A stretch of DNA of 64,000 nucleotides from positions 62,001 to 126,000 of the forward strand of contig NZ_CP049861.1 of assembly GCF_011299615.1 (NCBI RefSeq), written 5' to 3'. The position numbers and the translations under genes are program-made. Numbering within the stretch: position 1 is the first letter of the stretch; each line of letters starts with the position of its first letter. The notes beneath the pieces were generated by a model. The model had not been told where the DNA came from. It was given only the letters and a program-made list of their open reading frames with translations, and ran no database searches. Source of the DNA: Erysipelothrix sp. HDW6C (lineage in GTDB: Bacteria; Bacillota_I; Bacilli_A; Erysipelotrichales; Erysipelotrichaceae). Positions 33,129-42,715 of this stretch are shown in pieces.

Positions 33129-34323
33129 AATCTTGAAGTTCAAAAACGAATTGCAACATTGTTCCCAATCCAAATTCAAGCGAAGCTTCATCAATATCAA
33201 AGTGATTGTTGTGATGAACGGCACCTGAACCAACGTCTTCATTGCCACAGCCGATAAATGCAAAGACTATCGGGGCAATTTCATCATAGAAACCAAATGA
33301 CTCGGATGCATACCATGGTTCACCTTCAACCACGCTGCCCTCATACATCTTTTCAGCCCCACTACGGACGATTTTAGCCAAAGCCACATCATTAATGACT
33401 GGTTTGCATTTAACGCCTGTTGTCTCTCTAAAGACCACATTGCACCGATGTGCCTCAGCAGTTTTTTGTGCAACATGCTTTAAAACCTCTAAGGCGTGAA
33501 TTCCTTCCGCATTATCAAAGTAGCGCAGGCTTCCACCCACAAAGGCACTATCTGCGAAAACATTGTTCGCTGCACCTGCATGAACTTGCGTCAGTCCCAA
33601 GGTAACCGTTTTGCTTATATCAATTTGATTTGCCCACGCAGTACCCAGTCCGGTTAGAATGTTCCCAACTGCGAAAAGAGGGTTTATGGATAGATCCGGA
33701 CGCGACCCATGTCCACCACGTCCCACAACATCAAATTCCACATCAATAAAACCCGCCATACGTGGACCTTCATCAACATTGATTGTTCCTGTTGGCATAA
33801 ATGCCGTAAGATGCATTCCATAAATTGCATCAATCTGTAAAGAAGAAAGTGCAGCAATCATTGGGTGTATCCCCGACCCAATTTCCTCACCCTCTTCAAA
33901 TACAAATACAATTTTTCCTGTCAAGGTCTCACGGACACTTACAAGGATTTTCATAGCGGCTAAAAGAATTGCCATATGACCATCGTGACCACACGCATGC
34001 ATTACGCCATCATTTCTGGAAACACAAACACGTTTTTGATTAAGGTTCTCAGGATCTTCTGTGATGGGTAATGCATCAATATCCGTACGCAAAGCAACTG
34101 TTTTCCCCTCGCGACCCGTATCCAAAACAGCATAGAAACCAGTACTGTTTGGAACATCTGTAACGGGCAACCCACTGTTACGAACACTCGTCTTCAAATA
34201 TGCCGACGTCTCATATTCCTTACCCGATAACTCGGGATGTTGATGGAGGTAGCGACGTGTTTCTATCATCTCCTCGCGCATCAACTTTACATGCATCGCA
34301 ATTTCTTTAATCGGATTAACCAT
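33127..34323 (-). CDS. M20-family amidohydrolase (N-acyl amino-acid/hippurate hydrolase type)
   Basis: This 398-aa metallopeptidase-like protein has the dinuclear zinc motif MHACGHDGHMA, EEGEEIGSG (catalytic Glu), a dimerisation domain, and a C-terminal metal His region (VHHNNHFD). It hydrolyses N-acyl amino acids or related amides. The exact substrate is unknown. It lies 1 nt after a MalY-type gene and is probably last in the ung-folC-HAD-malY operon. Confidence 0.9.
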   Translation of the reverse strand: MVNPIKEIAMHVKLMREEMIETRRYLHQHPELSGKEYETSAYLKTSVRNSGLPVTDVPNSTGFYAVLDTGREGKTVALRTDIDALPITEDPENLNQKRVCVSRNDGVMHACGHDGHMAILLAAMKILVSVRETLTGKIVFVFEEGEEIGSGIHPMIAALSSLQIDAIYGMHLTAFMPTGTINVDEGPRMAGFIDVEFDVVGRGGHGSRPDLSINPLFAVGNILTGLGTAWANQIDISKTVTLGLTQVHAGAANNVFADSAFVGGSLRYFDNAEGIHALEVLKHVAQKTAEAHRCNVVFRETTGVKCKPVINDVALAKIVRSGAEKMYEGSVVEGEPWYASESFGFYDEIAPIVFAFIGCGNEDVGSGAVHHNNHFDIDEASLEFGLGTMLQFVFELQD

Positions 34324-34324
34324 G

Positions 34325-35503
34325 TTATCTTTCCTTCACGCCTGCATACAGACGTTCCAGTGCCTCTTGTAGTTTATCAGTTGGACACGCGATATTAATA
34401 CGTTGAAATTGCTCCCCTTGTGATCCAAACATGTTGCCCGCATCGAGGAACAACTGGCAATTCTCAACCATAAATCGATTCAGCTCAGAATCACTCATAC
34501 CAAGACCCTCACAGTTAAACCATTGTAGGTAGGTACCTTCCAATGGATATACGATAATTTCAGGGATATTTGTTTCAATGAATGATTTAAACAAACGACG
34601 ATTTGTATCAATCAGACCAACAAATTCATCAAGCCAACCTTCACACTCGTTATACGCAATTTCGCATGCTTTGGGCCCCAACGCATTCAAGGCATGAAAT
34701 CCTTGAAGTGATACATAATCGCGATATTGTTTACGAATTACTGGATTCGCAATCACCAAATTTGATGTCTGTAATCCCGCCAGATTAAACGTCTTACTTG
34801 GGGCCGTTGCAACAATCGTGTTCTGCGCAGCAGATTCGTTCAATGTTGAGAAAACAACATGTTGATGCCCCGGCATAATTAGATCGAAATGAATTTCATC
34901 CGAAACCACAAGTACATTATTTCGCACGCAAATTTCATGAACTGCAAGGAGTTCTTCGCGCAACCATACTCTTCCCACAGGATTGTGTGGTGAACAAAGA
35001 ATTAGCATTTTAACTGACGGATCTTGTGTTTTCAAGTCCAAATCGTTGTAGTCAATACGATAGATTCCCTCTTCAACAATCAAGTTTGTTTCCACAGCAC
35101 GTCGTTTTTGATTCTCAATACTCATTTTAAATGGATAATAAACAGGTTGCATAATCACAACGCCATCGTTTTCTTCCGTAAACGCACCGACAGCGTTGAA
35201 GAGCGCTGTAACTACACCTGGAGACTCTACAATCCACTCTTGTTTTACATCCCAGTTGTGGCGGCGTTTGAACCAACCTATCACCGCTTCATAGTAAGAT
35301 GGTGTGAGCAAAGTATACCCCAAAACCATTGTCTCCAAATATGACTGGAGGCCTTTGACAATTTCTGGAGCCATTACAAAATCAGTATCCGCAACAGAAA
35401 GAGGCATTACGGATGGATCTATATCTTTCTTCGCACTCATCATGCCGCGCCATTTTGCAGACCCTTGTTCTGTTCGATTTATTACTGTTTTAAAATCATA
35501 CAT
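34325..35503 (-). CDS. MalY/PatB-type PLP enzyme (cystathionine beta-lyase-like)
   Basis: A 392-aa fold-type I PLP enzyme. The Schiff-base Lys lies in APSKTFNLAGLQTSN, with SPHNPVGRVW and VVSDEIHFDL typical of MalY/PatB C-S lyases. It likely cleaves cystathionine/cystine-type substrates or works as an aminotransferase. Starts with good spacing after the HAD gene (30 nt). Confidence 0.9.
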   Translation of the reverse strand: MYDFKTVINRTEQGSAKWRGMMSAKKDIDPSVMPLSVADTDFVMAPEIVKGLQSYLETMVLGYTLLTPSYYEAVIGWFKRRHNWDVKQEWIVESPGVVTALFNAVGAFTEENDGVVIMQPVYYPFKMSIENQKRRAVETNLIVEEGIYRIDYNDLDLKTQDPSVKMLILCSPHNPVGRVWLREELLAVHEICVRNNVLVVSDEIHFDLIMPGHQHVVFSTLNESAAQNTIVATAPSKTFNLAGLQTSNLVIANPVIRKQYRDYVSLQGFHALNALGPKACEIAYNECEGWLDEFVGLIDTNRRLFKSFIETNIPEIIVYPLEGTYLQWFNCEGLGMSDSELNRFMVENCQLFLDAGNMFGSQGEQFQRINIACPTDKLQEALERLYAGVKER

Positions 35504-35533
35504 ATGCGATCTCCTTGTATTTTAAATTATTGC

Positions 35534-36337
35534 TTACTCCATATTACTCGCAAGAATGTGTGCTATTGTATCCAGAACACCATTCTCGCGATTACTGGCA
35601 ATGATTTCATCAGCGACCGCCTTCGTACGATCCTGGGCGTTTGCCATTGCATAGCCACGACCCACATACACTAACATTTCGACATCGTTACCACCATCAC
35701 CAAAAGCAACCATTTCTTCGGGTTTAATGTCCCATAACGCTCCTAAGATTGCCAATCCATTTGCCTTGTGTACTCCTGGTAGAATGAGATCAACTGCACG
35801 GTTACCACTTGAAACTGGAATTATTTTCCCTTGCAGTTCGGTCGTTAATTGTTTTACGACAGCCTCAACTTGATCTTGAGGAAAAAGCAGGGCAAACTTA
35901 AGCAAATCATCTTCAATTGCATCATAATCCTCAATCCATGCAAGTTTATGATAATAATTTAGTGCACTCTCATAGTAGTCTTGGGTTTGACTCGTATGAA
36001 TGTATGCTGACTTTTTACCACAAACTAAAATGTCACCATCTGGATAATCTCTCAAAACTGCATGGACATGTTCTGAAACATCACGACTTATTTTCGCATG
36101 CCAAACATCATTCAATTCACTCACAACATTGGCACCATTCTCAGAGACAAATGCAATTTCATGGTGAATATCTGGGAAAAATGAGCGTAATTGATAGTAC
36201 TGATTGCCACTCGCAACAACAAACTTTATTCCCTGTTGTTTCATTTGTTCATATAATTCCGCAAACTGAGTGCGATTGTAATCCATATCGCCATTCAGAA
36301 ACGTCCCATCCATATCAACAGCAATTAGTTTAATCAT
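35534..36337 (-). CDS. HAD-superfamily Cof-type phosphatase
   Basis: This 267-aa HAD-IIB protein has the nucleophile motif VDMDGTFLN (~6-14), ASGNQY in motif II, Lys/Gly loop and GDGGNDVEML in motif IV. It probably dephosphorylates a sugar phosphate or nucleotide. Its start overlaps the folC stop by 8 bp, implying co-translation with folC. Confidence 0.92.
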   Translation of the reverse strand: MIKLIAVDMDGTFLNGDMDYNRTQFAELYEQMKQQGIKFVVASGNQYYQLRSFFPDIHHEIAFVSENGANVVSELNDVWHAKISRDVSEHVHAVLRDYPDGDILVCGKKSAYIHTSQTQDYYESALNYYHKLAWIEDYDAIEDDLLKFALLFPQDQVEAVVKQLTTELQGKIIPVSSGNRAVDLILPGVHKANGLAILGALWDIKPEEMVAFGDGGNDVEMLVYVGRGYAMANAQDRTKAVADEIIASNRENGVLDTIAHILASNME

Positions 36338-37547
36338 TTTTCTCTCCTTTTAACAGTGCACGGACTTCAGAAATAAAATAAAGTGATCCGGTAATTATTA
36401 AGGTTCCATCGGTTTGGTGTTCTTGACCATAGCGAATCGCGTCCTGGTAATTTGGAATTGTTATTACATCATGATTGAATGCCAATTCTTCTGCACTTGC
36501 AGCGCGGTAAAACGAGAACTCAGTAACAATAACAGTGTCAAACGCACCAACCAAATCTTCAATCATTTCCGAATGGTCTTTATCTTTGAGTGCAGTAAAC
36601 ACAACGATCCATGGCTTAGGTAGAATCTGCATGCTTTCGACAAGCTGGCGAATCCCCATTTCATTATGGGCACCATCGAGATACACGCGCGGTAGCACTT
36701 CTTCGAATCGACCCGGCCAATTGGCATGAAGGACGCCTTCTTGGATAATTGAGTCTTCAAGAGTTGGTAAAATTTCACGTACAATCGAAACGGCAAGCGC
36801 AGCATTCCCCACTTGATATGCACCTTGATTTTCAATTCGTATGTCCATTCCCTCGTGGTGGAAAATATAGGCTTGTCCTTCTGTATGATAATACGGAACA
36901 CATATTTGCTTCAGACGCGAATGGGTCTCATAGACTTTATCAATCACAACATCCATCGCTTCACGACCCGATATTGTGGTAATGAGGGGTACGTTGGGTT
37001 TGATGATTCCTGCCTTCTCACATGCAATTTCAGTTATCGTATTTCCCAAAATACCTTGATGATCAAATCCTACATTGGTAATCGCACTTACAAGTGGCGT
37101 TACAACATTGGTTGCATCAAGACGCCCTCCCAAACCAACCTCATAGACGACATAATCAACCCTGTTATCTTTAAAATATAATATTGAAATTAGCATATCA
37201 ATCTCAAACATGCTCAAGGTATATGCATCCCAAAGCGGGAGTGTTTTATTGATATAGTTTAAGAATGTCTCATCATCGATTTCGCGATTGTTGATGCGAA
37301 TTCGATCATTATGCTTTACCAAATGAGGCGATGTAAAACTCCCAACACTGTAGCCTGCGGTCTGCAAAATAGTGCGAACATAGTTTGTGGTCGACCCTTT
37401 GCCATTGGTACCGCCAATATGAATGATACGAAGTGCATCTTGAGGATTCCCTAACGATTCAAGCGCTTGCTTAAACAATGCGATCCCATATGTTTGATTG
37501 CGTCGTGACATCACAACATCCAAAGCTTCATCAATTGTCTTAAACAT
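36330..37547 (-). CDS. folC: Folylpolyglutamate synthase / Mur-ligase family
   Basis: A 405-aa protein from the start MFKTIDEALD at 37547, chosen because a ribosome-like TTGGAG lies before it and its N-terminus matches the family. The long upstream extension in the frame is not expected. Motifs are HIGGTNGKGST (P-loop, ~44-53), SPHLVKHNDRIRIN, EVGLGGRLDATN and LDGAHN. It adds glutamates to folates. Its start overlaps the ung stop by 8 bp. Confidence 0.92.
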   Translation of the reverse strand: MFKTIDEALDVVMSRRNQTYGIALFKQALESLGNPQDALRIIHIGGTNGKGSTTNYVRTILQTAGYSVGSFTSPHLVKHNDRIRINNREIDDETFLNYINKTLPLWDAYTLSMFEIDMLISILYFKDNRVDYVVYEVGLGGRLDATNVVTPLVSAITNVGFDHQGILGNTITEIACEKAGIIKPNVPLITTISGREAMDVVIDKVYETHSRLKQICVPYYHTEGQAYIFHHEGMDIRIENQGAYQVGNAALAVSIVREILPTLEDSIIQEGVLHANWPGRFEEVLPRVYLDGAHNEMGIRQLVESMQILPKPWIVVFTALKDKDHSEMIEDLVGAFDTVIVTEFSFYRAASAEELAFNHDVITIPNYQDAIRYGQEHQTDGTLIITGSLYFISEVRALLKGEKND

Positions 37548-38190
37548 CCGTACTCCAATCAATGGGGTCCTTCCCCATTTCACGCAACAACGTGTTAATT
37601 TTCGAAAATGGCTTTGAGCCCATAAATCCACGATATGCACCCAAAGGTGATGGATGACTTGATTCAATAAAGTAATGATGGGGTTGAACCAAATGTTTCT
37701 TATCTTGTGCTTTTTTTCCCCACAATACAAATATGATTGGATCTTTACGCTCACCAAGCTTCGATATCACGCTATCCGTAAACATTTCCCATCCTTGCTT
37801 TTGGTGTGACATTGGCTCACTTTCCCTAACAGTCAAAAGTGTATTCAAAAGAAAAACACCTTGATCTGCCCATGATGTTAAATCACCTTGTGTATTTTGA
37901 ATACCCAAATCATCATTGAGTTCTTTAAATATATTCACAAGACTTTTGGGAAGTTTAAAGTCCTTCGGCACTGAAAAACTCATTCCCATCGCTTGACCTG
38001 GTTGATGATACGGATCTTGTCCCAAAATCACAACCTTAACATCATCAAACGCAACTTGTTCAAACACCGTGAACACCTGTGCTTCTGGAGGATACACTGA
38101 TTCAGACGCACGTTGTGTTTTCACAAATGTGGCCAGTGCCTGATAATAAGGTTTTTCTTGTTCATTGCTTATGTGTGTTTTCCAATCCAT
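37540..38190 (-). CDS. ung: Uracil-DNA glycosylase, family 1
   Basis: A 216-aa Ung from MDWKTHI at 38190 (ribosome site GGAGG, 5 nt before; an earlier in-frame ATG overlaps the RBS and is rejected). Motifs are GQDPYHQPGQAMGMSFSVP (catalytic Asp59) and SSHPSPLGAYRGF. It removes uracil from DNA in base-excision repair. It is first in a tight run with folC, a HAD gene, malY and the M20 gene. Confidence 0.95.
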   Translation of the reverse strand: MDWKTHISNEQEKPYYQALATFVKTQRASESVYPPEAQVFTVFEQVAFDDVKVVILGQDPYHQPGQAMGMSFSVPKDFKLPKSLVNIFKELNDDLGIQNTQGDLTSWADQGVFLLNTLLTVRESEPMSHQKQGWEMFTDSVISKLGERKDPIIFVLWGKKAQDKKHLVQPHHYFIESSHPSPLGAYRGFMGSKPFSKINTLLREMGKDPIDWSTDV

Positions 38191-38204
38191 ATTGTCCTCC
38201 ATTA

Positions 38205-38231
38205 TAGAAAAAGAAGAGTTTTACTCTTCTT
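38205..38231 (-). terminator. Terminator of the mevalonate operon and SBP gene
   Basis: AAGAAGAGT (38211-38219) pairs with ACTCTTCTT (38223-38231), and a T-tract follows on the minus strand. The stem includes the SBP stop codon at 38221. Confidence 0.7.
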
Positions 38232-39750
38232 TAATTATATCATTTTTGTCAACCCACACTTGGGCAAGTTTCGCAATCTTTTCTTGTGCTTCATCCACAG
38301 TAATCTTACCATTGAAGAGCTCACGCATCGTTGGCATGAAATCTACCTCTGTATAAATACTACGCGCGAGTACATCAGGATTGTTATTCAATGCCATCAC
38401 AGGGAGTGCATCACTAAAGTTATACGCTAATACACGCTGCATTACTGTTGGATTCTCAATTGTTAATTCATCCAAATATGTCCGATGATATACAGGAATT
38501 TTTTGTGTAGAATTATGATAAACACTCACTGCTTCCCCACTACGCAAAATTCGTAATACCTCCGCCGAAGCAGAAGGATACGCAACTTCTTTACGTACTG
38601 CATAACCCTCAACATCTGCTTGTGGTGAGAGGCGGTGCGTTCCATAAGATGGAAATGGAGCGTAAACATAAGTATCACCCGTTTGCGCGGCATATTTTGA
38701 TGTCAAATCGAAATCATTTACTATTGTGAAAAGAGACTGACGTGAGAAGAATGCTTGTTCATACTGCCACTTCAGTGACTCTGCACTGTTACGGAACACC
38801 TTTGGAACCTCAGGTTCTTTTGGCGTTTCTGCTTCAGTAATTTCAGTCTCCGTTGTCTCAACAACTTCCCCATCAGTCGTTTCCGTATCTGCGACTTCTG
38901 TTGTTTCTTTATCTGTGATTTCTGTTGTTTCTTTTTCAGCTTCTGGCGGCTTTACTTCTTCCGCAACGGTCTTATCCAAAACAACAGGACCCAAAGATTC
39001 AATCAGTGAGAGTCCCTCGCGAAACTCGCGTGTATCAAATCCTGGCTTTGAGCCATTTTTGGTAAAGTTAAGCGTCCAACGCCCACCTGTAAAGAATGGA
39101 TAAAAGCTGGATTGATCGGTGAACGTTAGTGGAAACACGACGTTGATTTTCTCAGTAATCTTTGGTGCTTTTTCGATGATATCATCCCATGTCTCAAAGA
39201 CGTCTGGAAGTCCCGAATTATCAGCATCCGTAAGATCAAACCCCAATTCTTTCATCAGTGTTTCGTTGTAGGCAAAAACGGGCCCAGTTACACTGTTTTG
39301 TACAAAGTAGTATCCTTTAACATTCATCGTATCTTGAAGTTGTGATGGTGTCTTAGACCCAACGACTGAATCCATTTTGCCACCTAAGTCATAGAAACGA
39401 TCAAAGTAAAACGCAGCATTGTTTTGACTTGCTACAATGATATCTGTCTCAAATGGTAACGCCATTTCGTCTAGTGTGAGCGGTGCTTCAACTTTATAAG
39501 TCACTGCACCATTGAAGTCAGGATGAAGTTCATTCCACTTCGCAACGAGAAACTCGCCGACTTCCTTACTCTCAACTTGAACAAGCAATGCCGCATCTTT
39601 CTCGACACCAAATGTTTGTGTCTCTTTGTCAAAGCATACACTGGCACCATCCAAAGTACAACGATTTGAAAGAATGAAATACGATGTTGTTACAAGTGCA
39701 ATGAGAAGGACAAAAACGAGGCCAATAATCGCAGGTTTATTTTGTTTCAC
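38221..39750 (-). CDS. Atypical extracellular solute-binding protein with acidic ET-rich insert
   Basis: This 509-aa protein has an N-terminal TM anchor (~8-28) and no lipobox Cys right after it. Its solute-binding fold (family 1-like) is supported by ...AKWNELHPDF..., GPVFAYNETLMKELG, DVFETWDDIIEKAP and FNG(K)ITVDEAQ. Between ~264 and 317 lies a Thr/Glu-rich repeat (units like EKETTEITD, EVADTETTD) inserted in the fold. No ABC partners are nearby. Its gene overlaps fni by 14 bp, so it is translated from the mevalonate operon. The ligand is unknown. Confidence 0.75.
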   Translation of the reverse strand: MKQNKPAIIGLVFVLLIALVTTSYFILSNRCTLDGASVCFDKETQTFGVEKDAALLVQVESKEVGEFLVAKWNELHPDFNGAVTYKVEAPLTLDEMALPFETDIIVASQNNAAFYFDRFYDLGGKMDSVVGSKTPSQLQDTMNVKGYYFVQNSVTGPVFAYNETLMKELGFDLTDADNSGLPDVFETWDDIIEKAPKITEKINVVFPLTFTDQSSFYPFFTGGRWTLNFTKNGSKPGFDTREFREGLSLIESLGPVVLDKTVAEEVKPPEAEKETTEITDKETTEVADTETTDGEVVETTETEITEAETPKEPEVPKVFRNSAESLKWQYEQAFFSRQSLFTIVNDFDLTSKYAAQTGDTYVYAPFPSYGTHRLSPQADVEGYAVRKEVAYPSASAEVLRILRSGEAVSVYHNSTQKIPVYHRTYLDELTIENPTVMQRVLAYNFSDALPVMALNNNPDVLARSIYTEVDFMPTMRELFNGKITVDEAQEKIAKLAQVWVDKNDIIKEE

Positions 39751-40753
39751 GATACATCACCAACCCTTCTCGAAGTTGTATATCCGCATTTCTTAGTTCA
39801 TTGATATTTTGAGCACCAATTAGTACCATACATTTTCTTAAGTCTTCTAAAAAGAGCGCAACTTCCTCGAACATTTCCTTTTCATCAAGATGGGAAACTT
39901 TGAGGAAGTACCCTGACACACCAACACCTTGTGCCCCCAGTGCAACCAATTTCAGAACATCTAACGGTGTGGTAACACCTCCCGAAGCAAGCATGCAAAC
40001 TTTATGATGCAACGGACGTGTCATCAACAACGACTCAACGGGGGTTATTCCCCAATCTGATAGATAGTCATACCGTTTCTTTTCAGAACGCGCATTTTCA
40101 ATCTCGATGAAGTTTGTACCGCCACGACCGCTGACATCGACATAATGTACGCCACAATCATAGAGTTGTTGGACTGTTTTAAGGCTCATGCCAAATCCGA
40201 CTTCCTTAACCAAAACGGGAACATCAACCGCCTCAACAATGGCACGAATGTGGTCCAACCAATGTGAGAAATCACGATCTCCCTCATCCATTGTTATTTC
40301 CTGAGCGACATTGATATGGATTCCCAACGCATTGGCATCGATCATCGCAATTGCGCGCTGCGCTTCTTCAACGGTTGCATTTGCATTAACGTTACCAATT
40401 AAAAATCCATTAGGATTCACATCACGCACAACGGAAAAACTCGCAACTTGTGATGCATCATCCAATGCAACATGTTGCGAACCTACTGACATTGCCAAAC
40501 CAAAGCGCGCAGCAATTAGCGCAAGGCGACGGTTTATCTCTTTTGTTTTTTCGCTACCACCTGTCATCGCATTGATATAGACAGGATACGCAAAGCGATG
40601 ATTCAAATATGAACTCTTTAAATCAACATCGCTCATATTTATGTTAGGCAAACTGTTGTGTACAAAACGTACGTTTTGAAAGTCATTATGAAAGCCATTT
40701 TGTTCTAATGCGTGAACTACATGATCATCTTTTCGTTGCGATCTAATGTTCAT
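39737..40753 (-). CDS. fni: Type 2 isopentenyl-diphosphate isomerase
   Basis: A 338-aa FMN-dependent isomerase. It has RKDDHVVHALEQ near the start, AMTGGSEKTKEINRRLA, GSQHVALDD, VKEVGFGMS and SGRGGTNF, then ASGGVTTPLDVLK for phosphate/FMN binding. It interconverts IPP and DMAPP and ends the mevalonate pathway encoded upstream. It starts 4 nt after the phosphomevalonate kinase stop. Confidence 0.95.
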   Translation of the reverse strand: MNIRSQRKDDHVVHALEQNGFHNDFQNVRFVHNSLPNINMSDVDLKSSYLNHRFAYPVYINAMTGGSEKTKEINRRLALIAARFGLAMSVGSQHVALDDASQVASFSVVRDVNPNGFLIGNVNANATVEEAQRAIAMIDANALGIHINVAQEITMDEGDRDFSHWLDHIRAIVEAVDVPVLVKEVGFGMSLKTVQQLYDCGVHYVDVSGRGGTNFIEIENARSEKKRYDYLSDWGITPVESLLMTRPLHHKVCMLASGGVTTPLDVLKLVALGAQGVGVSGYFLKVSHLDEKEMFEEVALFLEDLRKCMVLIGAQNINELRNADIQLREGLVMYRETK

Positions 40754-40757
40754 ATTA

Positions 40758-41774
40758 TTACCAACCCTTTACATCTAGGTATAGAATATCATGTTTGTTC
40801 CAAGCTTTGTTCAATTTAACAAGATTTTCAACATTTTCATCAGTGATAAGTGCGTATCCGCAATCGCCACCACCCGATCCAGAGACTTTCGCAACATATC
40901 CGAGTTCATGCGCCGCTTCGATTAAGTGAGTGAGCGTTTGTGTCTCTACATTAATCTTCGCCCAACTGGCAATCCGTTGCATTAATTCACGGTAAGACTG
41001 TACCGTTGTCTCAATTAAAATTGTATTTTTATCCTGCCAACCTGTAACAAAGTCTTCAACAAGTTTTCGTGCCTCTTTGAGAATTTCTTGATGTGTTCCA
41101 GTATCCTCAATGCAAGCATGACGGTATTTATTAACGTAGTGACTGGTGCGGTTCTCAGTTTGTGTCCATCCAACCGCAATCTTATAGTTATCCTTTGTTA
41201 ATGGGATCACATTGAGTAATGGCCACGTTCGATCCACAAGGGATAAATCACCATTGTGATCTTGCAACCATTCATTGTCATATCGCGTGTATTGAATCAC
41301 ACCCCCGTATAAAGCAGTCGCTAAATCACCACCGGAGCTGAGCTCATTTAAGCGATATTGCGCAATCACACCCAACTTGAAAATTTGTTCGTTGGTAAGC
41401 GTCTTTCCGTAAAATTTCGCAACGGTCGCAATGACTGCTGCAACGACCACTCCTGATGATCCAAAACCGTACTTCTTGTTCTCATCGCTATCCAATTCAC
41501 TCTTTATCGTTAAGTGATAGCAACCTTGCGGCTCTCCCAAATATTCATGTACGACTTCGAGCGCTTTGCTGACATACTTCATGGACAATGTATCAGAAAA
41601 CATCGTCTCTTGATCCAAGGCTCCAAACTTGCTCTCTATCAACATTGTGTTTGACGCTTCAATCTCGGTATATAAAAAACGATCAACGGCGTAGATAACT
41701 GCACTTTGACCCTTTTCTATTACGGCATATTCGCCAATCAGATATAATTTCCCTGGAAATTTTAATGTCATCAT
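40758..41774 (-). CDS. mvaK2: Phosphomevalonate kinase (GHMP family)
   Basis: A 338-aa GHMP kinase with KLYLIGEYAVIEKGQSAV, the ATP-binding GFGSSGVVVAAV loop, and a C-terminal VSGSGGGDCGYAL motif. It makes mevalonate-5-diphosphate. The first two codons are Met-Met. The start overlaps mvaD's stop (ATGA type). Confidence 0.93.
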   Translation of the reverse strand: MMTLKFPGKLYLIGEYAVIEKGQSAVIYAVDRFLYTEIEASNTMLIESKFGALDQETMFSDTLSMKYVSKALEVVHEYLGEPQGCYHLTIKSELDSDENKKYGFGSSGVVVAAVIATVAKFYGKTLTNEQIFKLGVIAQYRLNELSSGGDLATALYGGVIQYTRYDNEWLQDHNGDLSLVDRTWPLLNVIPLTKDNYKIAVGWTQTENRTSHYVNKYRHACIEDTGTHQEILKEARKLVEDFVTGWQDKNTILIETTVQSYRELMQRIASWAKINVETQTLTHLIEAAHELGYVAKVSGSGGGDCGYALITDENVENLVKLNKAWNKHDILYLDVKGW

Positions 41775-42715
41775 AATTCGTACACTCCTGGCCCTGCCTT
41801 ACAGACCACAACCGAGATATCCTTGGGTAATGCCGCGATGACAGCATCAACGTTTTCTTGCGTTGTCATTATTTTTACATTGGGTCCTGCATCCATCGTA
41901 AAATAAGCAGGTACATCCTTTTGCAAGGTTCGTAAAATATTCATAATCTCAATCGTCCGCGGTTCAAAGTACCACATATTTATTGCCATTAAGGAAGCAT
42001 GCATACGCAGGGCATTTGTTTGCGCAATCATTCCGACAGAACGAATATCATGCGCTTTAAGCGCTGTTTCAAGTTCCTGCAAATCAAGCGTTGTTTGATG
42101 CACCCACGCCTTATAGTAAGGTGATTCCAAAACTGTTTTGTCCATTGCTTCACTGCTGGGATAGGGTTTAATTTGGTCGTTAAGAATGCAGACAATCATA
42201 CGAAATTGTGACCATGGTTCCATTTCGATTGGAACTGCATAGCTATCTGTATCATCGCTTCCGCGTTGCCATTTCGCGAAATCAGGATAAATTGAACGTG
42301 ATGCACTGCCGGACCCCAGGCGAGCAAGACGGGATACTTCAGTATCACTTAAGTTAAGATGGAGGGTCGCTGCTTTCGCAAGCGCCGCAAATGCCGATGC
42401 ACTTGAAGCCAATCCCGCTTCACGAGGCACATGGTTGACCGATTCAATACGCGCATAGTCTTGAATACCGTACCGTTCCCTAACTTGGTCCATAAACCAA
42501 AAAACGCGCTTGCTAACCTTATCATCAACTTCTTTTCCATCGAGTATAAAGACATCGTTAGACAAAGTGGGATCATAGGTGACAGACGTATCTGTGTAAA
42601 ACTTATCCAGTGTTAAAGACAGACTGGAGTTATGGGGGATTTTAAGCGCTTTATTTTCTTTTCCCCAGTATTTTATCAACGCAATATTTGTATGCGCTCT
42701 TACGGTTCTAGTCAT
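41771..42715 (-). CDS. mvaD: Diphosphomevalonate decarboxylase
   Basis: This 314-aa protein has RAHTNIALIKYWGKENKAL, HVPREAGLASSASAFAAL, GSGSASRSIYPDFAKW and MDAGPNVKIM, all typical. It converts diphosphomevalonate to IPP. Its start overlaps the mvk stop by 8 bp. Confidence 0.96.
   Translation of the reverse strand: MTRTVRAHTNIALIKYWGKENKALKIPHNSSLSLTLDKFYTDTSVTYDPTLSNDVFILDGKEVDDKVSKRVFWFMDQVRERYGIQDYARIESVNHVPREAGLASSASAFAALAKAATLHLNLSDTEVSRLARLGSGSASRSIYPDFAKWQRGSDDTDSYAVPIEMEPWSQFRMIVCILNDQIKPYPSSEAMDKTVLESPYYKAWVHQTTLDLQELETALKAHDIRSVGMIAQTNALRMHASLMAINMWYFEPRTIEIMNILRTLQKDVPAYFTMDAGPNVKIMTTQENVDAVIAALPKDISVVVCKAGPGVYEL

Noticed and set aside
37548-37757. 70-residue N-terminal extension of FolC
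   Set aside because: It is antisense-like translation across ung with no family match. The family N-terminus begins at 37547.
38821-38961. Repetitive GTTGTTTC/TTCTG DNA tract
   Set aside because: Considered as a possible CRISPR or VNTR. It is the coding repeat of the ET-rich insert and has no spacers.
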